This document shows positions 17,929-27,464 of a stretch of 64,000 nucleotides of DNA, piece after piece (the first letter of the stretch is position 1; every line of letters begins with the position of its first letter). Where the stretch lies: positions 124,001-188,000 of the forward strand of contig CAJXQJ010000002.1 of NCBI GenBank assembly GCA_913058245.1, in the 5' to 3' direction. The translations under genes were made by a program, and so were the position numbers. A model generated the notes under the pieces. The model ran no database searches and was not told the DNA's origin. It was given only the letters and a program-made list of their open reading frames with translations. The DNA is from an uncultured Colwellia sp. Its GTDB lineage: Bacteria > Pseudomonadota > Gammaproteobacteria > Enterobacterales > Alteromonadaceae.

Positions 17929-19239
17929 ATGAATATAACAAAAAGAGCCTTTTTAAAAGCCAGTGGTGCAAGCTTAGCTTCACTTAGCCTTGCCGGAGCA
18001 GCCATTGCAGGAAGTTCACACGGCGCCGCTGAAAGTAATGTAAAAGGCACTAGCAGTAAATTAAAGCCTATCACCGATTCAGTGAAACCTATTAGTAAAA
18101 CCGAAAGGCTACAACGCATATCTAACGCACAGAAATTAATGCAACAACTTGATATTGCAGCCTTGGTACTAGAGCCTGGTGCAGCCATGGATTATTTCTC
18201 TGGTATTCAGTGGTGGCGCAGCGAGCGTTTAACCGCAGTGGTTATTCCCCGAGAAGGTAATGTGGCTGTGGTTTGTCCATTTTTTGAAGAGCCGAGTGTG
18301 CGAGAAAGCTTAGCAGTAAGTGATGACATTCGCGTTTGGCAAGAGCATGAAAGTCCTTTTGTACTGGTCAAACAAATTTTAGCCGATGCTGGCATTACTA
18401 AAGGTAAAATCGCCTTTGAAAACTCAGTACGTTATTTTGTTATGAACGGCTTAATGGCTGAGCTTTCTAGCATGCAGCATGTCAGTGCTGAGCCCGTTAC
18501 TCGCGGCTGTCGTATGTACAAAAGCCAGCATGAACTTGAATTAATGCACAAAGCTAACGAGATTACCTTACTTGCGTATGCAGATGTATGGTCGAAACTG
18601 GAACTGGGTATGAGCCAAGGCGATGTTAAATCGTTAATGAAAAGCGCACAAACACAGCTTGGCGGTAAAGGCGCTTGGAATATGGCGTTATTTAACCAAG
18701 CCAGTGCTTACCCGCATGGTACTAAACAAAAGCAAACCTTAACTGAAGGTTCCATCGTATTAATGGATTGTGGTTGTAATGTGCATGGTTATCAATCAGA
18801 TATTAGCCGTACTTTTGTTTTTGGTGAGCCAAGTAAAAGACAACGTGAGGTTTGGCAAACGGTTAGAAAAGGTCAACAAGTTGCTTTTGAACAAGCACAG
18901 CTTGGCCAGCAGGCGGGATCTGTTGATGATGCAGTGCGTAAGTATTATCAAAGTAAAGGTTTTGGCCCAGGTTATAAATTACCGGGGCTTTCGCATAGAA
19001 CTGGTCATGGCATTGGTATGGAAGGTCATGAAAGTGTTAATTTTGTGCATGGTGAAACAGAAATACTTAAACCGGGCATGTGCTTTTCGAATGAACCAGG
19101 TATTTATATTCAAGGCGAATTTGGCGTGCGCTTAGAAGATTGTATTTATATGACTAAAAATGGCCCACAGTGGTTTACTATGCCGCCATCTTCACTTGAT
19201 GAGCCAATTGGTAAATTAGTTGAATTAGGCACGGTTTAA
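17929..19239 (+). CDS. Exported M24 family metallopeptidase (Xaa-Pro peptidase-like)
   Basis: A 436-residue protein. Residues 1-27 look like a Tat-type signal with the variant pair Lys-Arg (ITKRAFLKASG) and an AxA cleavage site. A creatinase-like N-terminal domain (about 60-190) precedes a pita-bread catalytic domain. The dinuclear metal ligands are visible: Asp in VLMDCGCN, Asp in YQSDISRTF, His in RTGHGIGMEGH, Glu in SNEPGIYI and Glu in VRLEDC. It removes Xaa from Xaa-Pro peptides, or is a related aminopeptidase. The frame opens at a GTG at 17911, but CAGGAC before the ATG at 17929 supports the later start. Confidence 0.88.
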   Translation: MNITKRAFLKASGASLASLSLAGAAIAGSSHGAAESNVKGTSSKLKPITDSVKPISKTERLQRISNAQKLMQQLDIAALVLEPGAAMDYFSGIQWWRSERLTAVVIPREGNVAVVCPFFEEPSVRESLAVSDDIRVWQEHESPFVLVKQILADAGITKGKIAFENSVRYFVMNGLMAELSSMQHVSAEPVTRGCRMYKSQHELELMHKANEITLLAYADVWSKLELGMSQGDVKSLMKSAQTQLGGKGAWNMALFNQASAYPHGTKQKQTLTEGSIVLMDCGCNVHGYQSDISRTFVFGEPSKRQREVWQTVRKGQQVAFEQAQLGQQAGSVDDAVRKYYQSKGFGPGYKLPGLSHRTGHGIGMEGHESVNFVHGETEILKPGMCFSNEPGIYIQGEFGVRLEDCIYMTKNGPQWFTMPPSSLDEPIGKLVELGTV

Positions 19240-19298
19240 GTTGTTTTTATATAAAAAACAAAACTTGCAATAGATCAGCACATAATTGTGCTATTTAC

Positions 19299-21056
19299 TT
19301 ATTGCTTAAAGAAGCTATCAATTTCGATAGCTTCTTTCATTTGTGCGGTTAAACGCTGAAAAATATCTTGTTCACGTAAGCCTTTAAATGAAGGCGATTG
19401 ATAGACACGATAATCAAGTTGATAACCTTGCTCAATTGCCTGAATCAAATAACGCATCGCAATATTATATTCAGCTTTGGCACTATAAATTTCCGCCAGC
19501 AATAAACTGACTTCTGCTTGCTCATTGCCCTGTTGTTGCTTGGCTTTTAATCCGGCAATACTCTGCTCATCATAAGCTGCTTGACTATTATCTAACGTGC
19601 TCGTTTTAGCGACAGAATTAATTTGTTTAGTTAATAAAACCGAAAGTAATTTAGATCTCGAATAAATAGCTGAGGGTGTTAAATCTGCCGCTTGTTGATA
19701 AAAGTTTTTAGCCATATCAATATTGTTTTGAAAATAAGCAATATCAGCCTGTGTTTGTAAAAAAAGTGCTTGCTGGTTGCTATTGCCCTTTTCATTTTCA
19801 ACAAGTGCTAATGCTTGCGGGTAATTCTTTTTGGCAATAGCCAGTTGCGCTAAATGATAGGTCGTTAATAAGTAATCTGGTTGTAAACTGAACGCTTTTT
19901 GATACCAAACTTCAGCTAATTCATATTGCTTGGCACGTGCTAATGTTAAACCGGTATGCATCATTGCCAGTGCATGTTCAGGGGCTTGCTGTATTACTTT
20001 TTTGTGCCACGTGAGTGCTGTCGCCAATTCACCTTGCTCTGAGTAAATAAAAGCGAGGTTAATCAATATTTCAATTTCATTGGGCTCTATCTCGAGTCCT
20101 CTGTGTAAAGTTTTTATGCTTTTCGATAACCAACCAGAAACGTAATAAGCCGTACCTAATGCCTTGTATGCTGCGGCAGATTTATTGTCATAACTTAACG
20201 CTTGATAGGCATTATCGATTGCTAATTGCTTATCATGCTCTAGTCCTGAAAATTGAAAAAACTTCTGACTATAGGCCTGACTTAGTGCCGAATAAGCCAA
20301 TGAAAAATGACTATCTTCATTAATTGCTTTGTTAAAAAAGTCGATAGCTATTTCGTTATCTTGCTTGCGGTATCTATGGTAATAATCTCTGCCACGGGTA
20401 TAAAAGCGCATCGCTTTTGAAATGCTTGTATCCATATCGCCGGTGACTTTGTTGCGGGTTTTGTTAGCGCCTGTATTCTCACCCGAATCAGGTGACTGTT
20501 CACCAAGTAGCGCCTTGTCATTTTTATCGACACCATTCATCAATATTGACGTTGATGTAATACTAATTAATGCCACAATAAAAACGATTAACCCCAACAA
20601 TGAAATTCGTCGCCATAATTTACCAAATTGATTTTCACTAAGGCTTGGAAAGCGATCGTTAGCACTTAAATCTAGCATTACCGAAGGTGGTTTACGGACA
20701 ACACATTCGCACTTTACCACAGGAATTAATCGATATCCGCGTCCACGTACGGCTTCAATATATGTCGGTGCTGAAGCATTGTCGCCTAATGATTTCCTTA
20801 ATAGCTTAACGCGCTGTTTTAAGGTTTCATCTCCAATAACTCTATCAGGCCAAACAGCTGCCATTAGCTCTTCTTGACTTAATAGGGCAGGAGCCGCTTG
20901 TGCTAACGCCACCAATAAATCGTAACTTAATTTAGGCAAGGTGATCACTTCATCATGACGCGTTAATTCACCTCGGAGAACATCTAAATTTAAGTCACTA
21001 ATTATGTAACGGGTTGTATTGTTATAGTTATCAGGCACTAAGCAATTATTCAACAT
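19299..21056 (-). CDS. Membrane-anchored winged-helix regulator with TPR domain (CadC/ToxR-like)
   Basis: A 585-residue regulator. Residues about 20-113 form an OmpR-type winged helix (SQEELMAAVWPDRVIGDETL, then QRVKLLRKSLG and RGRGYRL). One membrane helix follows at 151-173, then a large periplasmic part with tetratricopeptide repeats (for example IEINLAFIYSEQGELATALTW-like units, about 230-470). Proteins of this layout bind DNA from the membrane and sense periplasmic or envelope signals through the C-terminal part. It is divergent from the POT transporter gene, whose 220-bp promoter region has repeated TTCACT motifs, and it lies next to the exported peptidase. Control of peptide uptake is the best guess. 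Confidence 0.85.
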   Translation of the reverse strand: MLNNCLVPDNYNNTTRYIISDLNLDVLRGELTRHDEVITLPKLSYDLLVALAQAAPALLSQEELMAAVWPDRVIGDETLKQRVKLLRKSLGDNASAPTYIEAVRGRGYRLIPVVKCECVVRKPPSVMLDLSANDRFPSLSENQFGKLWRRISLLGLIVFIVALISITSTSILMNGVDKNDKALLGEQSPDSGENTGANKTRNKVTGDMDTSISKAMRFYTRGRDYYHRYRKQDNEIAIDFFNKAINEDSHFSLAYSALSQAYSQKFFQFSGLEHDKQLAIDNAYQALSYDNKSAAAYKALGTAYYVSGWLSKSIKTLHRGLEIEPNEIEILINLAFIYSEQGELATALTWHKKVIQQAPEHALAMMHTGLTLARAKQYELAEVWYQKAFSLQPDYLLTTYHLAQLAIAKKNYPQALALVENEKGNSNQQALFLQTQADIAYFQNNIDMAKNFYQQAADLTPSAIYSRSKLLSVLLTKQINSVAKTSTLDNSQAAYDEQSIAGLKAKQQQGNEQAEVSLLLAEIYSAKAEYNIAMRYLIQAIEQGYQLDYRVYQSPSFKGLREQDIFQRLTAQMKEAIEIDSFFKQ

Positions 21057-21137
21057 AAAATTGTATCCGTTAATTTATCGCCTTTTCACCAAAGTGCAAT
21101 GATTCTCTGCACTTTTTATGCGCTATTCACCGTTTTA

Positions 21138-21172
21138 CTTCACTCTTCAGTGAAGCTTCACTAAATCTTCAC
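21138..21172. promoter_or_regulatory. TTCAC-repeat array in the regulator/POT divergent promoter
   Basis: CTTCACT (21138) pairs with inverted AGTGAAG (21149), and direct copies CTTCACT (21156) and CTTCAC (21167) follow. It is a candidate binding region for the membrane-bound winged-helix regulator. Confidence 0.5.
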
Positions 21173-21276
21173 CAAAATTTTCAGCCACTTTCACCTTAGC
21201 TTCAAGTAGCCAAAAATCATCGGCGTAAGCTGATAGCGGTTAAATAAAAATTAATATTAGAAATGAGGAAGGATTG

Positions 21277-22770
21277 ATGGCTTCAACACAAGCTTTACCC
21301 GAATTTGATAATTTATGGGGGCATCCTAAACCATTATGGATGCTATTTATGGCAGAATTTTGGGAGCGTTTTGCTTTTTATGGTATTCGCTGGGCTTTAA
21401 CACTGTACATTGTTGCGCAGTTTTTTAATGGTGATACTTCGGGTCAGTCATTTGCATCAAATACCTATGGCGCATATTTAGCACTGGTTTATGCCAGCGC
21501 TATTTTCGGTGGCTATATTGCTGATAAGGTCATCGGCTCGCAACATTCAATTCTTGTTGGTGCAGTGATCATGGGAACCGGTTTATTTCTCATCATGCTG
21601 CCCGATGAAACTTTTTTTATGGTCGGCTTAGCAACAGTTATTGTTGGCAATGGTTTATTCAAACCTAATATTTCAAACTTGGTTGGCAAAATATATGCCG
21701 TAGATGATCACCGTCGAGACAGTGGCTTTAGTATTTTCTACATGGGTATCAATGCTGGCGCTATGGTGTCGCCTATTATTACTCAATGGCTTGCTAGTAC
21801 GTTAACCGATACGCCAATGATGGATAACTACAAAGCGGTATTCGGCGCGGCAGGAGTAGGCATGTTAATCAGTTATGTGTGGTTTTACATTGGTCGTCGT
21901 CAACTAAAAGGTATTGGCTCAGTAGCTAAAACACCTTTAAGAACAAAAAACCTTGTCTACGTTATTTTTGGTTCAGTCGCATCTATTGTCCCTGTTTATA
22001 TTTTAATGACCTATGCTGGCGCACAAGTGCTAGCGTGGATTTTATTTGTGCTATTTGCTGGTTTAGCAATGCTACTTTTAAAACAAGCTAAGCGTGATGG
22101 TAAAATAGCTTTCGATCGAGTTATTGCTTGCTTAATTATGTTCCTGTTCAATGTCATATTTTTTATGTTTTTCGAACAGGCTGGCAGTTCATTTACCTTT
22201 TTAGCGCAAAACATTGTTGATAGAAATATCACCGAAGCCGTCGAATTTAAAATTGCTTGGTTTCAGTCAGTTAACTCAGTCGCCATTTTAATATTTGCGC
22301 CAATAGTTTCAGCACTTTGGGTTTTTATGCATAAGAGAAAAGTCGAGCCGAGTATTCCACGTAAATTTGCCTTAGGCTTGCTCGGCACAGGTTTAGGTTT
22401 TTTAGTGTTAATTTACGCGCTTGAAAACCTACTAGATGCTAACAATATGATCCCAATTTGGCCGTTAGCCGCTTGCTATGTGTTGCACACGATTGGCGAG
22501 TTATGTTTATCACCTATTGGCTTATCTATGGTAAGTAAGTTAGTACCAGCTTCCCTTGCTGGCTTTGCATTTGGAGGCTGGTTTCTAAGTACCGCTATTG
22601 GTAATAACTTTTCAGGGATATTGGCAGGTTCAATGAGTGGTGAAACAGGAATGACAGTCGCCTCAGCATTAAGCGGCTTTTCATTTAGCTTTTGGTTATT
22701 GACCATAGGCGGTGCATTTTTATTTATTATTGGCCCACAAATAAATAAATTAATGCACGGTGTTAAGTAA
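21277..22770 (+). CDS. POT family proton-dependent oligopeptide transporter
   Basis: A 497-residue inner-membrane carrier with about 14 hydrophobic helices that takes up di- and tripeptides with protons. POT family signatures are present: EFWERFAFYGIRWALTLYIV with the proton-coupling ExxER-type motif (EFWERF) in helix 1, then GGYIADKVIGS, and the PTR2 segment FSIFYMGINAGAMVSPI. AEFWE here and ELCLSPIGLSMVSKL near the end match the DtpA-like branch. GAGGAAGGA precedes the ATG at 21277; a TTG three bases earlier is less likely. It is divergent from the winged-helix/TPR regulator, and a (TTTTAA)6 tract begins right after the stop. Confidence 0.93.
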   Translation: MASTQALPEFDNLWGHPKPLWMLFMAEFWERFAFYGIRWALTLYIVAQFFNGDTSGQSFASNTYGAYLALVYASAIFGGYIADKVIGSQHSILVGAVIMGTGLFLIMLPDETFFMVGLATVIVGNGLFKPNISNLVGKIYAVDDHRRDSGFSIFYMGINAGAMVSPIITQWLASTLTDTPMMDNYKAVFGAAGVGMLISYVWFYIGRRQLKGIGSVAKTPLRTKNLVYVIFGSVASIVPVYILMTYAGAQVLAWILFVLFAGLAMLLLKQAKRDGKIAFDRVIACLIMFLFNVIFFMFFEQAGSSFTFLAQNIVDRNITEAVEFKIAWFQSVNSVAILIFAPIVSALWVFMHKRKVEPSIPRKFALGLLGTGLGFLVLIYALENLLDANNMIPIWPLAACYVLHTIGELCLSPIGLSMVSKLVPASLAGFAFGGWFLSTAIGNNFSGILAGSMSGETGMTVASALSGFSFSFWLLTIGGAFLFIIGPQINKLMHGVK

Positions 22771-22806
22771 TTTTAATTTTAATTTTAATTTTAATTTTAA
22801 TTTTAA
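22771..22806. repeat. (TTTTAA)6 hexanucleotide tandem repeat
   Basis: Six perfect copies of TTTTAA begin on the base after the POT stop codon and end 11 bp before the terminator stem. Repeat number could vary by slippage. Confidence 0.95.
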
Positions 22807-22817
22807 TATGACAGGTT

Positions 22818-22843
22818 AAAGAGTTGCTGGCGCAACTCTTTTT
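22818..22843. terminator. Intrinsic terminator between POT and barrel genes
   Basis: A perfect 10-bp stem (AAAGAGTTGC with GCAACTCTTT) and a TGGC loop, with a T run on the plus strand. Confidence 0.85.
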
Positions 22844-22851
22844 ACTTACCA

Positions 22852-24081
22852 CTAGAAATAATATTCTATGGCTAATTGTGCGTGATCATCAGACTTCAAA
22901 CTGTACAATGCATCGCTTGGTTCGCTGCTTTGCATTACTCTAATATCTAAACTGATTTTTACACTTTCACCGAAACGTCGATTAGCTTCCATGATGAAAC
23001 TAAAAGCACTGTGCTCAACATCAGCGCCAAAACCAACCAGCATTTCACTACTTTGCATATCATTGAAGGCTAAACGACTACCAAAGAAAATATCATTTTG
23101 AATACTCGCACCGGAAGAGTTTTTATCTCCTTCGCCACGAGAGTCCCAGCCATATTCAACTAATAAACCTAAATCAGCATTCGTGTCAAAAACACCAACA
23201 TAAGTGTATTCAAAACCCGCTTGTGCTGCCCAAAAATCTTCATCATCAGTGGTGCGATAAATAGTTTCAAACTTCCATAACCAATCATCTATCGTCGCTT
23301 GCACATCAAGCCCTAACTGATCCATTTGGTTATAATGCTGCTGCAATGATGGCGAGCGGTCAGGCTCTGTTGTTGATAACGATAATATTGGATCACGATT
23401 AGTTCCGTGGAACCAGTAACTCCCTATATCAAAAACTCCGATTGAGTGACTCCAACGTGCAGCAAAGTCTAAATGCTTATCTTCAGCCGACGATTGATAA
23501 CTTACGTTTTTTGAATCAACAACTAATGGACCACGTAAGCGACCTTCTTTACCAACGAAAGTCCGTTCTCTAAAACCGGGCAATAAATATAAATCAACGA
23601 TCCCCCAATCACGTACAAATGATAAGTTAAGCATTAATTGTCCTAACTTATCCTCACCGTCGGTATCTTCAACACCATCAGTTTGATTAATAACATCAAC
23701 TAAATGTTGGAATTCTGTTACCCCCCAAAACTCTTTACGAATACCCGCTCTGAGCTCCCAGTCGCGACTTGCGTAAACATATGACAATTCACGAATATCA
23801 CCATGGCTTCGTTCAGCATCAAACTCATCGTATCTATAATATGGTTTGAAAGTTACGCTGCTATTGCCTTCATCCCACTCCCAGTAGAGCTCCGGCTCAA
23901 AAAATATAGAGGCTTGGCTGCGAGATAATTGGTTTTGGTATTGACTTTCTTCAGCAAAATAACGCTGTTCATAACCAACTTTCCCCGAAAGTTCAAACTC
24001 ATCTGCATTGACTTGCGGCTGCACTATGCTGTTTATGGCAAGAGCAACCAGCAATGGCTTTATTTTTTTAACGATACTCAT
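22852..24081 (-). CDS. Outer-membrane beta-barrel protein of the MMPL cassette
   Basis: A 409-residue protein with a signal peptide (about 1-26, ending VNADE), alternating aromatic strands throughout and a terminal Phe (LAIEYYF) as expected for BAM-inserted barrels. Strand-like segments such as PELYWEWDEGNSSVTFKPYYRY, WELRAGIRKEFWG and DIRVMQSSEP suggest a monomeric porin or export barrel, perhaps related to alginate-export or DUF1302-type barrels. It starts 6 bp after the LolA-like gene ends and is last in the operon. It probably gives the MMPL transporter an outer-membrane outlet or anchor. The role is inferred. Confidence 0.75.
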   Translation of the reverse strand: MSIVKKIKPLLVALAINSIVQPQVNADEFELSGKVGYEQRYFAEESQYQNQLSRSQASIFFEPELYWEWDEGNSSVTFKPYYRYDEFDAERSHGDIRELSYVYASRDWELRAGIRKEFWGVTEFQHLVDVINQTDGVEDTDGEDKLGQLMLNLSFVRDWGIVDLYLLPGFRERTFVGKEGRLRGPLVVDSKNVSYQSSAEDKHLDFAARWSHSIGVFDIGSYWFHGTNRDPILSLSTTEPDRSPSLQQHYNQMDQLGLDVQATIDDWLWKFETIYRTTDDEDFWAAQAGFEYTYVGVFDTNADLGLLVEYGWDSRGEGDKNSSGASIQNDIFFGSRLAFNDMQSSEMLVGFGADVEHSAFSFIMEANRRFGESVKISLDIRVMQSSEPSDALYSLKSDDHAQLAIEYYF

Positions 24082-24087
24082 TGTGAA

Positions 24088-24900
24088 TTATCGCGCACGC
24101 TTTAAGGTATTCTTGTTAAAGTCACCATCAACTAAACCGGTTTTAAACGTGTAGTTTTGCCACTGTAACTCTGTACTTTTACCACTTTGATGATTGATCA
24201 TTTCGGCTGAATCAGCGCGCCAGTATTTATCTAGGTACTGCTTGTAATTGCTGTATGACAGGGTTTTCAACAATGCATTTTTACGATCGTAAAAATCAAT
24301 TTTTTGCACGCGATACTCTGCTTTATCTAACCAGACGATGCGGCGCGTGTAACCCGAATTTTCATCAACAGGAAATTGCTCAACCATAAAGCTATCAAGA
24401 TCATTTACTACTTCATCACCCAAGTAGTTATAATTGTACTTTTCAATTTCAAACGAACTTAAATCTTCAAATGAAAATTCAGAGCCCATAAATGGACCTG
24501 ATTTATTTCTAGAGGATATACGTTTAACTCGTTTTAAAGACGGCAAATACAACCACTGGTCGTCATTACCGACAGCATGAGAGAAACTTAAAAATGATGT
24601 TCCTTTGACATCCCTAGGCTTATTAAAAATAGTTAAACTTTTATCACCATCATCAAGTAGTTCTAAGGTTTTAGTTTTAATTTCACGAATACTCTCTTGC
24701 CCTTGTTTATTACGCAGGCGCATGGTCATATCTGACGTATTATCGACCCAACCAATGTCTCGCGACTTTGCTTCTTTTGATATTTCTAAACCACGAGCTT
24801 GTGCACTAAGCTTTTCCTGTGTTTTAGCCAATATACTATGTGAGGCCATTACTAGTGCAAAGGTAGTAAAAAGGCCAACTGCTGTTTTTTTATTTAACAT
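24088..24900 (-). CDS. Outer membrane lipoprotein-sorting protein (LolA-like, periplasmic)
   Basis: A 270-residue protein with a signal peptide (about 1-25, ending ILA) and the LolA/LolB-like half-barrel of the family often named outer membrane lipoprotein-sorting protein. Typical segments are GTSFLSFSHAVGNDDQWLYLP, LKRVKRIS, GSEFSFEDLS and YRVQKIDFYDRK. These proteins usually sit next to MMPL/RND genes and are thought to carry lipids or lipid-linked cargo across the periplasm. GGAGAA precedes the ATG. It lies 21 bp after the transporter gene and 6 bp before the barrel gene, so all three form one operon. Confidence 0.85.
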   Translation of the reverse strand: MLNKKTAVGLFTTFALVMASHSILAKTQEKLSAQARGLEISKEAKSRDIGWVDNTSDMTMRLRNKQGQESIREIKTKTLELLDDGDKSLTIFNKPRDVKGTSFLSFSHAVGNDDQWLYLPSLKRVKRISSRNKSGPFMGSEFSFEDLSSFEIEKYNYNYLGDEVVNDLDSFMVEQFPVDENSGYTRRIVWLDKAEYRVQKIDFYDRKNALLKTLSYSNYKQYLDKYWRADSAEMINHQSGKSTELQWQNYTFKTGLVDGDFNKNTLKRAR

Positions 24901-24921
24901 AAATATTCTCCAAAAATTTAA

Positions 24922-27273
24922 TTAACTCGCCGTTGTATTCGGCGTTAGCTCAGTTGCTATAGGTGCATGTTCTGTGTTTTGACTGGTGAGTGACTTGTCT
25001 TTATCAAGAGCAATTAACAATGGTGGTAAGAAAAAGAAGTCAACGGCCAAGGCAATAAAGATAGTAATTGCGGTCAAGAGTCCCATATCAGCATTTAAGC
25101 TAAATGAAGATTGTGCTAACACGATAAAGCCAGCGGCTAATACGAAAGTTGTCGTCCAAAGGGCGCTACCAACATTGCTAAAAGCATAGTGAACTGCAGC
25201 TTTAGGTGCCGCTTTATTTTCACGACGAGCATGTAGATACTTACTTAGAAAATGCACAGTGTCATCAACAACAATACCAAGTGTCATACCAATAACGACT
25301 GATATACTCATACCGACTTGTCCTTCAATAAGCCCCCAAATACCAAAGGCAACCCCTGCCGGAATGAGGTTAGGTAATAAACTGATGGCTCCATAACGCC
25401 AGCTTTTCAGTGCGAAACCTAAAATAACTGAAATCAACAATAATGCTAACGTTGTACCAATAAGCATACTATTGATACTTCGTTGGCCAATATGTGCGAA
25501 CATTAGACTTGGACTAGCAATATCAATTTGGTATTGCGCTGCATTACTTTCAAACCAGGTATTAATTCTCTGCTCTAATTCCACTAACTCGTTACTTGTT
25601 AAATTTTTAAACGTCGCAACAAGCTTGGCAGATGATTTATCAACATTAAGTTGGTTATTTAAGTCAAGACCATAAGGTAAAGACATTTCATAAAGCAGAA
25701 GATATTGTGCTGCCATTTCTTGATCCGTTGGCAGCTTGTACCAGCTAGGATCATCAGCGTGCATATTCTTATTGAGGCGCTTAAGTGTGTCAGTGATAGT
25801 ATTCACATGATCTGTTTCAGGCTGTTGGCGGAGCCAGTCACTAAACTCAGCTAGATTACGTAAATATTCAGGGTTGTTAATGCCACTAGATATCCCTGTT
25901 TTTACTGAGATTTCCAATAAAGTCATACCCGACAAGTTAGCTTGCATAAAATCAGTAGCAACACGATAAGGAATAGACGTATCAAAATATTTAACGAAGT
26001 CATCGTTTAATTCGTTCTTTGGAATAAAGAGTGCCGATGCAATAATGATGACGCTAGTTAATGGCAGTAGCAGCTTTCTTTTTGCAATCACAAAGCCCGC
26101 TAATTTTGACATTTTATCACTTTGCCCTTCCGCTACAGGCTTCACTTTAATAGGTAATACCGCCAGTAATGCAGGGAAAATAGTAATAGCAAAAATAAAT
26201 GCCAGCATAACGCCCATAGCAACTAAATTTCCTAAATCATGAAATGGTGGTGAATCAGAAAAATTCATGCTTAAAAAGCCAATGGCGGTAGTAATACTGG
26301 TAATAAAAATAGGTTGAAAGTTCAATCGTATACTTTTTGCGATTGCTGACTTTTTATCGCTACCTTGGCGCATTTCATAAAACATGGTCGAAAGAATATG
26401 AATACAATCAGCGACAGCCAGCGTTAAAATCATCGTGGGCGCAGAAGAAGATGGCCCCGTTAGATAAAACCCCAACCAACCTGCTATTCCCATTGTGGTC
26501 GCAATACTTAAAATAATAACTAACACGGTAGCAAACGTGCCTGAAATAGTGCGTAGCATTAGTCCGATAAAGATTATGACAATGAGAAACATCAACGGAA
26601 CTAATGTCGCGCTGTCATTCATGGCGACTTCAGTAAAAGCACCGTTCATCATAACCATTCCCGACATATGAATTTCTGAGCCAGGATTATTTTTTAAGAA
26701 TTCAGCTGCCATGTTTTTAACAAAAGAAGAGACTTCATCCACTTCCGCTGTAGGGTCGATAGCCGGAAATTGCACACTGACATTAACAACAGAGACATGC
26801 CCTTCTGGTGAGATAATTTTATTAACTAATAAGGGTTCATTTATGGCAATGTTCTTTATTTTCTGCAGCTCTTGCTCAGTCAAACTGGTAGTATCCATGA
26901 CTAAGTCTTCAACTATCATGTCATCTTCTTCAGCATAGGTATGTTGAAAGTTTGTGACTGAATCTACTCTTGTAGAGTAAGGAACTTGCCAACTGGCCTT
27001 TGTTAACGTTTTTAGTGCAGCCAAATGTTCAGCGGTGAAAACATTGCCATTTTCGGGAACAACGACAAATGAAACATTGTCACTCTTGCTATATACTTTT
27101 TGCATTGACTCGTAAGCCACTAGCTGTGGATTATCTTCACCAAAAAATACTCGGTAATCACTTTTAAATACCAAATTTTGCGCACCTGACGCGGCGAAAA
27201 AGGCAATAGATAGGCTGACGAGAATAACCCAAATAGGATGTTTCTCGAAAAAGCCAAACAGTTTATCTTTCAT
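24922..27273 (-). CDS. MMPL/RND superfamily transporter
   Basis: A 783-residue inner-membrane protein with two repeats. Each has one helix, a large periplasmic loop (about 40-240 and 430-600) and five clustered helices. ADCIHILSTMFYEMRQG and VDDTVHFLSKYLHARRE are the paired sterol-sensing-like helices typical of predicted RND exporters of the MMPL/HpnN type. These move lipids or hydrophobic compounds from the inner membrane with the proton gradient. The frame opens earlier at a TTG inside the operator, but GGAG 5 bp before the ATG at 27273 decides the start. It is first in an operon with the LolA-like and barrel genes and is preceded by two copies of the TetR palindrome. Confidence 0.9.
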   Translation of the reverse strand: MKDKLFGFFEKHPIWVILVSLSIAFFAASGAQNLVFKSDYRVFFGEDNPQLVAYESMQKVYSKSDNVSFVVVPENGNVFTAEHLAALKTLTKASWQVPYSTRVDSVTNFQHTYAEEDDMIVEDLVMDTTSLTEQELQKIKNIAINEPLLVNKIISPEGHVSVVNVSVQFPAIDPTAEVDEVSSFVKNMAAEFLKNNPGSEIHMSGMVMMNGAFTEVAMNDSATLVPLMFLIVIIFIGLMLRTISGTFATVLVIILSIATTMGIAGWLGFYLTGPSSSAPTMILTLAVADCIHILSTMFYEMRQGSDKKSAIAKSIRLNFQPIFITSITTAIGFLSMNFSDSPPFHDLGNLVAMGVMLAFIFAITIFPALLAVLPIKVKPVAEGQSDKMSKLAGFVIAKRKLLLPLTSVIIIASALFIPKNELNDDFVKYFDTSIPYRVATDFMQANLSGMTLLEISVKTGISSGINNPEYLRNLAEFSDWLRQQPETDHVNTITDTLKRLNKNMHADDPSWYKLPTDQEMAAQYLLLYEMSLPYGLDLNNQLNVDKSSAKLVATFKNLTSNELVELEQRINTWFESNAAQYQIDIASPSLMFAHIGQRSINSMLIGTTLALLLISVILGFALKSWRYGAISLLPNLIPAGVAFGIWGLIEGQVGMSISVVIGMTLGIVVDDTVHFLSKYLHARRENKAAPKAAVHYAFSNVGSALWTTTFVLAAGFIVLAQSSFSLNADMGLLTAITIFIALAVDFFFLPPLLIALDKDKSLTSQNTEHAPIATELTPNTTAS

Positions 27274-27285
27274 GGTTTCTCCATT

Positions 27286-27300
27286 GTGACGAATCGTCAC
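27286..27300. promoter_or_regulatory. TetR-type operator, copy 1 (MMPL promoter)
   Basis: The perfect palindrome GTGACGA-A-TCGTCAC lies 13 bp upstream of the MMPL start codon. The same core occurs at 27353 and 28228. Confidence 0.8.
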
Positions 27301-27352
27301 CAATTACTGTAAAAAAACGATGCAAGCACCGATTAAAAAACACTCCCGATAA

Positions 27353-27365
27353 TGACGATTCGTCA
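27353..27365. promoter_or_regulatory. TetR-type operator, copy 2 (MMPL promoter)
   Basis: TGACGA-T-TCGTCA, the same core as the other two sites, lies in the 190-bp gap between the TetR and MMPL genes. Confidence 0.8.
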
Positions 27366-27464
27366 CTATCTAAGGATAAAAAAGCGGTATGCACTACCGC
27401 TTATAAAAACAAATAAATTCCAATTAAATCAAAAAATTAAAATTTAATAGAATCATTAATTTGT

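Noticed and set aside
19277-19292. Hairpin AGCACA-TAAT-TGTGCT between the M24 peptidase and regulator genes
   Set aside because: A 6-bp stem without a T run is too weak to call a terminator.
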